Assembly: GCA_001773455.1 (NCBI GenBank)
Contig: MEWR01000014.1
Location: forward strand, 40,835 to 80,791
Length of the DNA stretch: 39,957 nt
Reading direction: 5' to 3'
Source: Candidatus Abawacabacteria bacterium RBG_16_42_10
Lineage (GTDB): Bacteria > Patescibacteriota > Gracilibacteria > RBG-16-42-10
Each line of letters begins with the position of its first letter. Positions within the stretch are counted from its first letter, which is position 1. Below the pieces are notes generated by a model. It did not search any database and had not been told where the DNA came from. It saw only the letters and a list, made by a program, of their open reading frames with translations. Shown piece after piece: positions 17,367 to 28,114 of this stretch. The translations under genes and the position numbers were made by a program.

Positions 17367-17386
17367 CCTGTACTGCATGGTACAGG
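17367..17386 (+). terminator. Possible serS terminator hairpin
   Basis: CCTGTAC-TGCATG-GTACAGG; only a weak T-rich tract follows. Confidence 0.4.
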
Positions 17387-17492
17387 GCCATCTTCACTTT
17401 TCTTGGCAAGAGACTTCTTTTGGCCTCAGTTGGCTAAAAAGAAATGCGTGCTATGATTATGCCTCTTATATATATTTTGCCGCCCCAATCTC

Positions 17493-17741
17493 ATGCTTAG
17501 TCAACAACTAGGACAAGCACTCGCTCGTTACCTCATCACCGCTTCCATTCAAAGTATTGAGGGGGGGAAAGCAATTCTGAAACTAGATACCACCGGCGAA
17601 CTCATTGCCTGGCCCATTGCCCATCTTCCTTCGTATCTCACGCCTGGCAGCGTAGTGAGTTTTCAAATTGGATCCGACACTTTGGTACAACAAGAGCGTG
17701 AAGCAATCGCCAGAAAACTTTTGGCAGACTTGATCAAATAA
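17493..17741 (+). CDS. Small protein resembling DUF3006-type proteins
   Basis: IQSIEGGKAILKLDTTGELIAWPIAHLPSYLTPGSVVSFQIG pattern. Confidence 0.55.
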   Translation: MLSQQLGQALARYLITASIQSIEGGKAILKLDTTGELIAWPIAHLPSYLTPGSVVSFQIGSDTLVQQEREAIARKLLADLIK

Positions 17742-17752
17742 TATGAGACTCC

Positions 17753-20275
17753 ATGCGTCCTCTTCGCCTCTATCTCAAAAACTTTTTAAGTTATGGTGAA
17801 AAAGGGACTGAAATAGATTTTTCCCCGTATCACACATTATTACTGACTGGCAAAAACGGCGCCGGTAAAAGCAGTATCCTTGACGCTATTTTGTGGGTTT
17901 TATGGGGTCAAACGCGCACTGGAGGAGATAACGACATCATGCACCACGGTGCCAGTGACATGGAAGTACGTTTGGATTTTAGCGTACGCGATCATCCTTA
18001 CCGCGTCATTCGTAAACGGAGTAAAAAAGGCAAGAGTTTTGTTTCGGTAGTAGAGCTGCAGAGTCTGACTGAACCAATCACCCTTCTTACTGATGCCACG
18101 ATCAGCAAAACCCAAGAATCAATCAATCGGTTAATTGGTTTGGATTATGAACTGCTGATTAATTCCGCCTTCTTACGACAAGGCGAAGCACAAGAATTCA
18201 CCAAAAAATCTCCCAGCAAGCGAAAAATAATTTTGGCCTCGATGCTCGGCCTGGATCAATATGTACTTCTGCATGAGCAAGCTAAAGAAGAAAAAAAGAA
18301 AATCGACACTCAATTAGCCAGTACTCAATTACAAAAAGACCATCTTGAAAACGAACTTATGCGCAAAGAACAAGAATTGGCTGAGTTAGAAAAAAACATC
18401 ATCCAAGATCGCGAACAAGAAGTTGCTGAAGCTCTTACAAAAGGACGACAACAACTACAAGTTCTGGAAAAAGCCATCCACTTACAGAGAGAAAGAGAGG
18501 GCAAAATGCAGGCCCTACAAGCAGAACATGAGCGTTTACTCGGGAGAGTAAATACTAGCACTCAAAAGAAAAAGACTATGGAAAGTACGTTGTTACAGAT
18601 CAAAACCCAAGCCCCAGCTGTAGCTCTGGCAGACATCGACGATGAGCAATTAATCAAACTAGAGACGCATTATGGAGAATTACAGCAGATAAAGCTCAAA
18701 ATCACCGAACTAAAACAATCTGAGCAACATATAAACTCCCTACTCTCCCAGAAGCAAGTACATTGGCGAAATCGCAGACAAGAAATCTCTCAAGAAACTG
18801 CTTTTTTACAAGAAAAGATCTCGAGTAGCAACATTGCTAAAAATGATTTCACTGAATTGGCAGAAAAGGCGGAGAAAAGCAAAGAAACTCTTAGTAAAAA
18901 ACAAATCGAGTTTTTGAAAATCACCGAAGATATTGCGCGTATAGAGCAATCCATTACCACTATTACATCACAAGGCAATGAAATAAAAAAGAAAAAAGAA
19001 AAACTAACCAACCTGGAGCATCAATGTCCACTCTGTGAGCAAAATATCAATGACCAGCACAAACATGATATTCAAGAAAAATACGACAAAGAAAGGAATG
19101 TTTTAGTAGAAGAATTTAAAGTGAAGAATAAGGAACTGGAGCAAATACAGATCAAAAAAAAGGCGCTAGACAAAGAGATTATCTCCTTAAGGAAAATAGT
19201 AGATCAAATCCCCCATCTTCAGGAACTCATTTTAGCCACACAACAAATAGAGGCATTGATGAAAAAAGATAAAGCCTTAGAAAAAGAATTTGAACAGCAG
19301 AAAAAGACAATTGAAAAAGAAATAAGTCTGATTCAATCACAAAAAAACGATATTACTTTCTCAGAAGATGATTTACATGCCGCACAGAAAGAATTAGAAC
19401 GTCTGCGAGAAATTCAAAAACAAGCCAAGAATCAGCAAGACATTCAAATACAGCTTGCAACATTGCAAAAAGAAATAGCTCTTCACGACGCTATCTTGAA
19501 AGAAACTGAAAAAGAGAAGTCCGTCGTGCAGAAAACCCTGATCGAATTACAAGCTTTGAGAGTGAGTCAAAGCCTTGAGAAAGAGCATGGTGAAACACTG
19601 CAGAGTATCCATAATCTCGAAAAAGAGATCGCCAGTATCAATAACTTCAAAACAATTATTCAGCATATGCGGAGTGAGCAAGAAGAGCTTTTGGAGCAAA
19701 AAAAGCGGCTCGAAAAAAATATTCGTGAATATGCAGACCGAGAAGAGTCACTTGCCATCCTTGCAGAAGCATTCAGTCATAAAGGCATTCCGAGCATGCT
19801 GATCGAAGAAGCAATCCCTCGTCTGGAGCAATATGCAAATGAAGTGTTAAGTTTCCTTTCCGAAAACACGATGACCATTCGCCTCAGCCTCACCCGCCCA
19901 AGCAAAACCGATCGTGATGCTCAGATTGAGACACTTGATATACTCATTGGTGACACTTTTGGCACACGAGCTTATGAATTATTCAGTGGTGGAGAAGCTT
20001 TTCGCATTGATATAGCTCTTCGCTTAGCATTAACAAAACTTCTTACCGAACAAACCGGCGGACAAATTGAGTTCCTCGTCATTGATGAAGGTTTCGGTTC
20101 TCAAGATGACAGCGGTAAGGACAATATAGTCCAAATCATTCACAAATTAGAAAACCTCTTCCGTCTCATTATTCTGATCACTCATGTGGACACCCTCAAA
20201 GAGACCTTCCCTGACAGGCTTATTGTTCGCAAAGGACCACAAGGATCGGAAATTTTTATGGATCAGGACAACTAA
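17753..20275 (+). CDS. SbcC/Rad50-like SMC-family ATPase
   Basis: LTGKNGAGKSSILDAILWVLWG Walker A, long coiled coil, zinc hook HQCPLCEQNI, LFSGGEAFRIDIALRLAL signature, VIDEGFGSQD Walker B. Confidence 0.92.
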   Translation: MRPLRLYLKNFLSYGEKGTEIDFSPYHTLLLTGKNGAGKSSILDAILWVLWGQTRTGGDNDIMHHGASDMEVRLDFSVRDHPYRVIRKRSKKGKSFVSVVELQSLTEPITLLTDATISKTQESINRLIGLDYELLINSAFLRQGEAQEFTKKSPSKRKIILASMLGLDQYVLLHEQAKEEKKKIDTQLASTQLQKDHLENELMRKEQELAELEKNIIQDREQEVAEALTKGRQQLQVLEKAIHLQREREGKMQALQAEHERLLGRVNTSTQKKKTMESTLLQIKTQAPAVALADIDDEQLIKLETHYGELQQIKLKITELKQSEQHINSLLSQKQVHWRNRRQEISQETAFLQEKISSSNIAKNDFTELAEKAEKSKETLSKKQIEFLKITEDIARIEQSITTITSQGNEIKKKKEKLTNLEHQCPLCEQNINDQHKHDIQEKYDKERNVLVEEFKVKNKELEQIQIKKKALDKEIISLRKIVDQIPHLQELILATQQIEALMKKDKALEKEFEQQKKTIEKEISLIQSQKNDITFSEDDLHAAQKELERLREIQKQAKNQQDIQIQLATLQKEIALHDAILKETEKEKSVVQKTLIELQALRVSQSLEKEHGETLQSIHNLEKEIASINNFKTIIQHMRSEQEELLEQKKRLEKNIREYADREESLAILAEAFSHKGIPSMLIEEAIPRLEQYANEVLSFLSENTMTIRLSLTRPSKTDRDAQIETLDILIGDTFGTRAYELFSGGEAFRIDIALRLALTKLLTEQTGGQIEFLVIDEGFGSQDDSGKDNIVQIIHKLENLFRLIILITHVDTLKETFPDRLIVRKGPQGSEIFMDQDN

Positions 20276-20297
20276 TAATTATCAGTTAGCAACTGTA

Positions 20298-23200
20298 TTA
20301 GTTTGGTTTTGAGTTAATTGTTAATTGGGTCGCTGCTGTACTACCGAAAACATCGGGGAAGTATTTTTGTACAACTTGAGCTGGACGTACTTTAAATGTT
20401 CCGGGAGTACTGGCACGGGCCACATAAGAGAATTCATAAATTCCTTTTGGCAAGAAATCAGAGAATACTGCCACACGATCATCACGAATTTCTTGATGAT
20501 TCCAATACCAATAGTCATAGAAATAATAAGGGATATTTTCACTTTCCAGTCCTTGTCTATCCATTTCTGCCAAGAGGTCTCTTTGTATTTGTGACGTCGT
20601 GGCAAAGTCAAAATTTTGCGCTTCTAGGCCAGCCGGTAAAAAGTCTTCAACATGCACAAAGTAACGGTCCTCAGGAACAATAATGGTTAGTTTAACTCGC
20701 AAATCCTGACCGACTTTCGCTGACTGTAACGGATTTCTACTTTCCTTATCTTCAAAATCAAAATATTCTTTATAAATACCAAGTCCCTGAGTGACAGGTT
20801 CTGCTTCAGTACCACGAACTGAATAACTCATAGTGCCTTCATAGTACAAACTTCCCAGACCGGTTTTCTGTATAACCATACCATTGATGTCCCCTGCAGT
20901 TTTGAGTTGTGACAATGGAAGAGTATAAGACGCATCCCTCTCAGCGCCGACAGCCAAAGTACCACTCATAACTTTCTGTTCATTGAGCGTTAGTAACCAA
21001 TCAAAACTCGCCTTTGCATCTTCTTTTACCTTCATCAATTCCGTGAGTGCAATGAGCCACTGAATATTCTCTTGGGCGGATCGATAATTTTGGGAAAAGC
21101 TACCACGGAGAAGATATCTGACAATGTCGGTAATTGCAGGATTATTTGAATCCGAACGAGCCATCATTTGCAGGATAATTGCGTTACTGGTCACATTGTT
21201 GGTAAAGAGGTAGTCATTACGCTGCTCTTCTTCGAAATGAGCAGATGTTGCAGTCTTGAGCAACTTGTTCATGATTTCCTGGTACAAAGTATCGACCATA
21301 CCACCATGTCCTCCTGACTGAGCAGACATCGCCAGATATGCTTTACCATAGAGAGCCAGTTCAGATCGTCGATCAAAGAGCACCTGCAAAGGTAAATTCT
21401 TTTGGCCCATTCCGGTAAGGACATGAGCGATGTAAGCTTTGGTATTGAGTATCATGTGTATTCTTGCCTGTGCTGTTTCTCGTCCTTTTTCTGCAAGATT
21501 CTTCTCTTCATCAGTCAATGTAATCGGATAATTGCTATAGTAATCAGTAACATAAGTCACCAACTGATCGAGAGCATATTCAGGGACAGTAAATCCTTGT
21601 TTGCGTGCCATTTGAAAAGCATGCAATACATAAGCAGACAAATATGGATCACTCTCTCTCGAACCCGACCAATAAGCTATTCCTCCATCACCTCGTTGTA
21701 AATTCGCCAAATCCTGGAACAGCTTATTTATCTCCTTGCTCAGTATATCTTGATCACTAACAAGGTCATTAAAATCTGCGAATGAATGGGATATATCCAT
21801 ACGTAAGAGTTTGGCAATCAACTTTGTCGTCAGCTCCTCACCACTGGGATAATAAAGATTATCCAAATCAGTGAATGTATTTTTGCCGAGATCAAGTAAG
21901 GTACGACTGAAACGCAATCGCAATTCTCCTGAATCGGTTAATGTGCCTACAGGCACCACAATTTCTTCCAATGCCTGTTTGTCGACTATATTTCCAAAAG
22001 CCACAGTTTGCTTGGTAACCCAAGGGTAAATTGGAACAGTTTTTTCGACGACATCCCGATATTTGTCAGCACTGAATGTATACGTCACTTTCAGCTGTGC
22101 ATTATCAACAATGGTGGCATCCCATTTGGCTATTATATTTCCTTTTGCAGGAATTGAAACAGACTGTTCTGCACCAGTGGACACAGCACCTTCTACTTTC
22201 AATTTGATAGTTCCACTCACTGCACTGTCAGTCAGATTATGTAACTGAGCACCCATTTGTAGAGCATCCCCCGTGACTACAAACCTGGGCAATATCGGCT
22301 CTAAGAAGACATCCTTTCGGGAAACAACATGAATCTTTTCACTACCAACATACGTATCGTCAGTAGCACCAAAAACCCAGATTTGCCACGTTGTAATATT
22401 ATCAGGCAATGCAAACTGTAGTTCCGCTTTCCCCTCTGCATCAGTGAGCACATGTGGTTCAAAATGTGCAGTATCCTTGAAGTTCGCTCTTTTTTGAAGT
22501 CTATCTTCACCGCCTCCTCCTTTCGCTCCGCCACCTTTCTTCACATCAATCTTTTTGATAAGAGTGGTCATATTTGTATATGTCCGAACCGCCAAAGATC
22601 GCTGACCAAAAAACCTTTCCAAAATATCCTGCGAATTTTCCCCCGTCAGAGCAAGCAAACTCTCATCGACGACAGCAACAGCAAAATCGCCACTAACAGG
22701 TTTCCCTTCCGCATTCTTCACCGCCAACTTCAGGTGCACATTTTCTTTGGGGGCATAATGATCTTTATCGGGAGTAGCGGTAATCTCCAGTTTGCGAGCA
22801 ACATTATCAATACGTACATTGATATAGCCGAGTTTAAATCCCGGGATACCGTCTTTACCGTGTCCTTTCACGACAACAACAGAGACAAATACATTGGGTA
22901 AATATTCCTCCTTCAGGGGAATTTCTATTATTGAAGCCGTGGTAGCCAAATCAGTCAGTCTTTTCTCTATGATACCGTTTCGCTCTACTGTTACCAAAGC
23001 TTTCACACCTTCATATGGAGACTTCACGAGAAGTTTTGCGGTATCTCCAAGTTTATATTCTTTCTTATCAGGAACTATTTCCATACGATCATTATTGTCA
23101 CGACCCCAGTTGATATATGTCTCGCTGCTCACCCAAATATCGGTAGCAGCTACAACCTGATTCCTCTTCGAATCAGTCGATGTGACCACCACATGATACT

Positions 23201-26200
23201 GACCACCTTCGGGAATCGCGAAACTCACCTGAGCTTTACCGTCATTGGTGGTCGAGAAAGAAGCCTTCCTTATGAGTGTGTCATTGAAAGAAGTATCGTA
23301 GTAAAAAAATCCATCAAGATTCTTTTTCTTCACGGTCAGATACTCACGCTTATACAAAGACGCCTCACCAGAAATGTACGGAAGTTCATTTGCCATAATA
23401 TCCGTAGCGACAATATCAAAAACAGCATTGTCTTTTTGCTTGATTGTATAGTCTCGGTTAGCAATTCCCAGATAAAAACCTGCTTTATGAACAAGAAAGG
23501 AAGTTCTTTGGTAAATGATTTGCTTGGTAGCGTTATCTTCGATGCCCACCTCTACGGTCACAAGTTGTGATTCTTTTTGATCAGTAAATTTGGTCGGAAC
23601 GTTAAACGTCAGATGACCCTGTCCATCGGTAATTGTTTTTTGATCAATCCATGTCTTACCGCTTACGCCTGAAGGATCACAATAAAAACAACTGAGACTA
23701 TAATCACCAAAGTTATACCGGTAGTCATCATAACGCGCGAAGAAATAATCATCTCCCATCACTCGATATGTGACTTGTGCATTGGCTAGTGGCGCTCCGA
23801 AAAAATATGCGGCATCAACCTTAACTGTTGCATTGTCACCTTGAATATAATCTTCTTTGTCAGATTTTACAGTAACTTTAAAAGTTGGTTTTTTGTATTC
23901 CTGCACAGAAAATGAAGTGACCATGCTTTGAGTACCAATCAAAGCCTCAAGAGTATACATACCAACCGGCGCAGAATCCGCCAAAGTCAATGAGTCACTT
24001 ATCGTACCATGCGCATCAGTGATGAGATCCTTCGCCAGAATTTCTTCGCCATTGGTATTCATAACACGAACTTTTACCTGGGTATTGGTGGGCAAGAGTT
24101 GGTATTGATGATTCTTTTCTTCCCTGAACATTCCCTTATAGAATACTTGTTGTCCTGGAGTGTAGAGGGGCCTTTCTGTAGTTAGAAACCCTCGAATATT
24201 TTCAACTGCAAAACTTTCAGTAACATTAAACTGCCACGGTTCAATTCCTTGATTCCAAGTAAAATCGTTACCTGTGAACGCAACTTCATCTCCCTTGGTT
24301 CCCACGACAAGAAATGGAGGCACATCAAGATAATTATACTGCTCATTCAAGAAACCGCTTGGCCATGTAAGCTGAACCAGACCATCATTATCAGTGATAC
24401 CACCGGCAATAATTTCATTGGCATTTGCGTGTACATCTATTTTCATACCACTGACCGGTAAGCCGCTTTTTAGGTCGGTAGCCCATACCAAAACCCCCTG
24501 AGGAGTGGCCTTTACAGTGAGTGATGTTTTGCTGACGATAAAAACCTGCTGCTGCTCACGAAGAGTATTGTCGATGTCATGTACGGTCATCACATACATG
24601 CCGGAATTTTGTACCTTGGTGGTAATATCTACGGGAATTTCGACAACTTGATTGAGTGGATTGGGAGAATCCAAAGTCCAAGTGCTCTCCTCACCAACAA
24701 CTGAAACAAAATCTCTCTCTGCCGCATAACCAAAATTAGCGAATACTTGGTTGAGATCGGCTTTACTCAAAGTCACATTAACCTTGGCAACATTAATCAG
24801 TTGTAATACTTGTTGGAAATTTTGATTATATCCGTCAATCAAACCAAACTTTTGCCGTCCAACAAAAGCCAGATCTGGAGCTGTCATATCAGTCTCAAAT
24901 TTGAGTACGAAATCTTGTGCCATTTTCTGACCATATTTGTCCGCCCAGTCTTTGCTCAGGGTAACAGTATATGCAGTCGAAGGAAGAAAATCACCACCGA
25001 TATTGAGAAACAGACCATCGCTATATTCATCCAAGCTATTAAATTGATTCTCAACTTTCGGCTCTACTTTGATATACTGATCGATATCATTTTCATCCGA
25101 CATGGGATTGGAAAAGTTGATCGTCACCCCATAGCGCTGAGCATTTTTTTCATCATTCTTTGGATTGCTATCCACCACTTGGGGATCGCCTACCGTACTA
25201 AATGTCAGATGATAATCCTCGTCTAAGGCAAATGTTCCCTGAGCAGACTTGAGTCCCTTTTTTACCACTACGTGATAACTGGTAAGATTTGTGAGAGGCA
25301 TCTGCGGTGTCAAAATCGTCTTCATACCATCTTCTTCATTTCTGAGAGTAAACGCCACCTTTTCAGCAGGCCCCGTCCCGAGCTTTGGGTCGAGGAAAGC
25401 ATCGCCTTCATTGGTTTTTTCCCACTCAATATTCTGTTCCAAAGATCGCTGATCAATTCCCTGATTGAAACGAATAACTACTTCAGTTTTTGCACCAGCT
25501 TTTGAATATTCCGCAGGTGGATACGTATACAGCACACTCGGATGCGGAGTATCAAATTGCCACATGACATCATTCGGAAGAGCAGAACCATACAAATCTG
25601 TTAAACCTTTTTTCACTTTAACTGTATACGCAGTCGCGGGTAATAATTTCTCAGGAATAAACTGTACGGTATTTGTACCCAACCACTTATAATTCCCCCT
25701 CGCTTCTGGTTCTACAGTCAAAGGGATAGGCAAGTTTGGTGATGCTTGTAACGTGGTTACCGGAATCATCGCACGATCAAAAACAACAGTTATCGGAGTT
25801 TCCATGTTTTCTACAACTCCTTGTGGCAATTGCATCACAACTTTTGGCGGGCCCGCAGTAGCAAATTGCTGATAAAAAGAGCTTTTCAACTTTTTACGGA
25901 AAATATCTTGCGCTTGCTCATCGATCCACACTTCATAGTTTTTATTGGCATCAAATTCTTTTTTCTCTGGAGTAAATACCAGAGTATTGCCATCCCATGT
26001 TAAATTACCCTTCAAGCTGGGAGCAATATGGAAAGATTTTTCTACTGAGGACTTATCCATGAAACGGGAGAAACTGATTCGTATTGGCGCAGAAACATCA
26101 ATTTTCTGTACTTGTCCCAAAGCTAAATTATCTCCCAAGACTTCCGGTGGCGGCAGGAAATACACATATGCTCCTCCGACAACGATCACTACTATTACCA

Positions 26201-26255
26201 CACCAAGAAACCACAAAAGTATCGCACCAAGAGAGGAAGATTTTTTAGCTGCCAT
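20298..26255 (-). CDS. Giant alpha-2-macroglobulin-family protein, N-terminally membrane anchored, thioester motif apparently absent
   Basis: N-terminal TM; repeated Big_5/MG-like modules; RGFLTTERPLYTPGQQVFYKGMFRE; FKDTAHFEPHVLTDAEGKAELQFALPDNITTWQIWVFGATDD; YYPSGEELTTKL where CxEQ would be expected. Confidence 0.92.
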   Translation of the reverse strand: MAAKKSSSLGAILLWFLGVVIVVIVVGGAYVYFLPPPEVLGDNLALGQVQKIDVSAPIRISFSRFMDKSSVEKSFHIAPSLKGNLTWDGNTLVFTPEKKEFDANKNYEVWIDEQAQDIFRKKLKSSFYQQFATAGPPKVVMQLPQGVVENMETPITVVFDRAMIPVTTLQASPNLPIPLTVEPEARGNYKWLGTNTVQFIPEKLLPATAYTVKVKKGLTDLYGSALPNDVMWQFDTPHPSVLYTYPPAEYSKAGAKTEVVIRFNQGIDQRSLEQNIEWEKTNEGDAFLDPKLGTGPAEKVAFTLRNEEDGMKTILTPQMPLTNLTSYHVVVKKGLKSAQGTFALDEDYHLTFSTVGDPQVVDSNPKNDEKNAQRYGVTINFSNPMSDENDIDQYIKVEPKVENQFNSLDEYSDGLFLNIGGDFLPSTAYTVTLSKDWADKYGQKMAQDFVLKFETDMTAPDLAFVGRQKFGLIDGYNQNFQQVLQLINVAKVNVTLSKADLNQVFANFGYAAERDFVSVVGEESTWTLDSPNPLNQVVEIPVDITTKVQNSGMYVMTVHDIDNTLREQQQVFIVSKTSLTVKATPQGVLVWATDLKSGLPVSGMKIDVHANANEIIAGGITDNDGLVQLTWPSGFLNEQYNYLDVPPFLVVGTKGDEVAFTGNDFTWNQGIEPWQFNVTESFAVENIRGFLTTERPLYTPGQQVFYKGMFREEKNHQYQLLPTNTQVKVRVMNTNGEEILAKDLITDAHGTISDSLTLADSAPVGMYTLEALIGTQSMVTSFSVQEYKKPTFKVTVKSDKEDYIQGDNATVKVDAAYFFGAPLANAQVTYRVMGDDYFFARYDDYRYNFGDYSLSCFYCDPSGVSGKTWIDQKTITDGQGHLTFNVPTKFTDQKESQLVTVEVGIEDNATKQIIYQRTSFLVHKAGFYLGIANRDYTIKQKDNAVFDIVATDIMANELPYISGEASLYKREYLTVKKKNLDGFFYYDTSFNDTLIRKASFSTTNDGKAQVSFAIPEGGQYHVVVTSTDSKRNQVVAATDIWVSSETYINWGRDNNDRMEIVPDKKEYKLGDTAKLLVKSPYEGVKALVTVERNGIIEKRLTDLATTASIIEIPLKEEYLPNVFVSVVVVKGHGKDGIPGFKLGYINVRIDNVARKLEITATPDKDHYAPKENVHLKLAVKNAEGKPVSGDFAVAVVDESLLALTGENSQDILERFFGQRSLAVRTYTNMTTLIKKIDVKKGGGAKGGGGEDRLQKRANFKDTAHFEPHVLTDAEGKAELQFALPDNITTWQIWVFGATDDTYVGSEKIHVVSRKDVFLEPILPRFVVTGDALQMGAQLHNLTDSAVSGTIKLKVEGAVSTGAEQSVSIPAKGNIIAKWDATIVDNAQLKVTYTFSADKYRDVVEKTVPIYPWVTKQTVAFGNIVDKQALEEIVVPVGTLTDSGELRLRFSRTLLDLGKNTFTDLDNLYYPSGEELTTKLIAKLLRMDISHSFADFNDLVSDQDILSKEINKLFQDLANLQRGDGGIAYWSGSRESDPYLSAYVLHAFQMARKQGFTVPEYALDQLVTYVTDYYSNYPITLTDEEKNLAEKGRETAQARIHMILNTKAYIAHVLTGMGQKNLPLQVLFDRRSELALYGKAYLAMSAQSGGHGGMVDTLYQEIMNKLLKTATSAHFEEEQRNDYLFTNNVTSNAIILQMMARSDSNNPAITDIVRYLLRGSFSQNYRSAQENIQWLIALTELMKVKEDAKASFDWLLTLNEQKVMSGTLAVGAERDASYTLPLSQLKTAGDINGMVIQKTGLGSLYYEGTMSYSVRGTEAEPVTQGLGIYKEYFDFEDKESRNPLQSAKVGQDLRVKLTIIVPEDRYFVHVEDFLPAGLEAQNFDFATTSQIQRDLLAEMDRQGLESENIPYYFYDYWYWNHQEIRDDRVAVFSDFLPKGIYEFSYVARASTPGTFKVRPAQVVQKYFPDVFGSTAATQLTINSKPN

Positions 26256-26284
26256 GAAAAATGAATAATCATTTACAAGATAGG

Positions 26285-26302
26285 GATCTTTCCTAAAAGA
26301 TC
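26285..26302. repeat. Perfect hairpin GATCTTT-CCTA-AAAGATC in the divergent A2M/csaB spacer
   Basis: Direct reading, 7-bp stem, 4-nt loop. Confidence 0.6.
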
Positions 26303-26341
26303 AAGAATACATACTATGCTATAGCTATTAAATTTTGTGAC

Positions 26342-27370
26342 ATGCGGTTTTGTCTCTTTGGAAGTTACGGTCAGAAAAATCTAGGTGACGAAGCTATAGC
26401 TGACGGCGTAGTGAAAATGCTGCGCTTAATTTTTCCAGATTCCAAAATCACCCTTTTCACTCACGAAGTAATTGAAAGCAATAAATTACATACTCAATTT
26501 GATGACATTCGTCCAATGATCGCATCGGGCTTGCGAAGTTTTTTTAAACAACGAAAAGATGGTAATTGGGAGAAAAATAAAGATAGTATCAAAAATAGTG
26601 ATTGGCTCATTATTGGTGGTGGTGGCATCTTTCATGATAAGGAAATTGATCAAAAGGGACCAAATCCGCTTTTTATCTGGTGGCTAAGAACATTGTTTTT
26701 TAAAAAACTCCAGAAAAGAATTATTATCTGGTCTGTCGGCATCGGCCCATTAGAAAAATCCCTCAGTAAATTTTTCCTCAAAGGAATTCTCAAAAGAGCA
26801 GATATTATTACTGTCCGTGATCAAGCTTCTTTCAATTTGATCAGGCCACTAATAAACAAAAAGATTCACATCATTCCTGATCCTGTTTGGGGATTATTTG
26901 AACCAACAAGAAATATTTCTTCCAAAAAAGTTTTGGGGATTAATATACGAGAGAGCCATCGTCTACCTTCAGCAGAATTATTACCTAAATTAACTCACAC
27001 AATTCAGCAGATTTCACAAAATGAGGCATTTCAAGAAATCTGGCTCATTCCCTTTGCCCTTGGGAATCCTGATGATCGTGATCTCATGAATACAATTTTA
27101 CCCAAATTACAACAACAATTTTCAATACCGATAAGTATTCAAGAACCAGACTCTCCAGCCGAAGCGTTTGCACTGGTCAACAGATGTTCACACTTCATTG
27201 CCATGCGATTTCACAGTTACATCTTTGGAGTATCAGCTGATGTGCCCTGTACGTTGCTCAGCTACAGCTCCAAGACCGATGAAATTACACGCTTCAGTAA
27301 AAAAGAGTTTCTTGAGCAGCAAGGAGAAACTCAGACTTTGTTACAAAAACTCATCAACACTGATCTCTAA
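26342..27370 (+). CDS. Polysaccharide pyruvyl transferase family protein (CsaB-like)
   Basis: FGSYGQKNLGDEAIADGVVKML, DWLIIGGGGIFHD, SVGIGPL, ITVRDQASF, PDPVWGL, HFIAMRFHSYIFG. Confidence 0.9.
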   Translation: MRFCLFGSYGQKNLGDEAIADGVVKMLRLIFPDSKITLFTHEVIESNKLHTQFDDIRPMIASGLRSFFKQRKDGNWEKNKDSIKNSDWLIIGGGGIFHDKEIDQKGPNPLFIWWLRTLFFKKLQKRIIIWSVGIGPLEKSLSKFFLKGILKRADIITVRDQASFNLIRPLINKKIHIIPDPVWGLFEPTRNISSKKVLGINIRESHRLPSAELLPKLTHTIQQISQNEAFQEIWLIPFALGNPDDRDLMNTILPKLQQQFSIPISIQEPDSPAEAFALVNRCSHFIAMRFHSYIFGVSADVPCTLLSYSSKTDEITRFSKKEFLEQQGETQTLLQKLINTDL

Positions 27371-28049
27371 ATGTAGCGATATGTCTTGCCAAGGCGACAA
27401 AATCAAGACGTGCATGATCTTCGGCGCGAACAAGATGTGCCTTCACTTCAGACGGTAAAGTGATATACCTACCTACGAGATCAGCATTATACACAACTAT
27501 TTCAGGGCAACCCGACAATGCTTCACTAGCCTGACAAATTACATTACTCTCAACTTCCCAAGAAGCAATTCTCCTAAGGAACAAACTACTGCGTATGTGA
27601 TCAAGTATTTCATGCTTAATTTTATATTCTCCCGGCCAGACTTTCTCACCTTTAGGCACAACGAATGCTTGCTCTCTTGGAACATCATCACCAAAATGTC
27701 TGTATATCAATTGTCGTTTTCCATTTGGATTTTGCCAATCAGAAAAAGAACTTTCTCGTAACATTTGGCGGTAGTTTCTTCGCGTTTCTTTATGATCCTC
27801 TGGCACATAAATAGCAATACAGCCATCGTCATTCACTTTCCATGTATACGAAATTCCATCAAGCTCAAGATCTTGTACTTGTCTGCGAATTTCTTTATGC
27901 AGATTTGCGATAGCATTGTTATACCTTCCCTTTCCGTCTGCTAATTCTATGTGAGGTAGAGTTCTTATCAAAACGCCGACATTTCCATTCACTCCTCCAA
28001 TCATGTGAGTTACCATCATTAATGATAAGAGATTCTGACAGAAAACCAA
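27354..28049 (-). CDS. Hypothetical protein (start uncertain; several Met near the N-terminus)
   Basis: Long open frame, 17-bp convergent overlap with the upstream plus gene. Confidence 0.7.
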   Translation of the reverse strand: MVFCQNLLSLMMVTHMIGGVNGNVGVLIRTLPHIELADGKGRYNNAIANLHKEIRRQVQDLELDGISYTWKVNDDGCIAIYVPEDHKETRRNYRQMLRESSFSDWQNPNGKRQLIYRHFGDDVPREQAFVVPKGEKVWPGEYKIKHEILDHIRSSLFLRRIASWEVESNVICQASEALSGCPEIVVYNADLVGRYITLPSEVKAHLVRAEDHARLDFVALARHIATFRDQC

Positions 28050-28062
28050 AGGAAGTCAAGTG

Positions 28063-28080
28063 CATACCGGTTCTGGTATG
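28063..28080. repeat. Perfect hairpin CATACC-GGTTCT-GGTATG
   Basis: Direct reading. Confidence 0.5.
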
Positions 28081-28114
28081 AAGAATAAGGTCTGTTCTTG
28101 GAGTTTTTGTGAGT

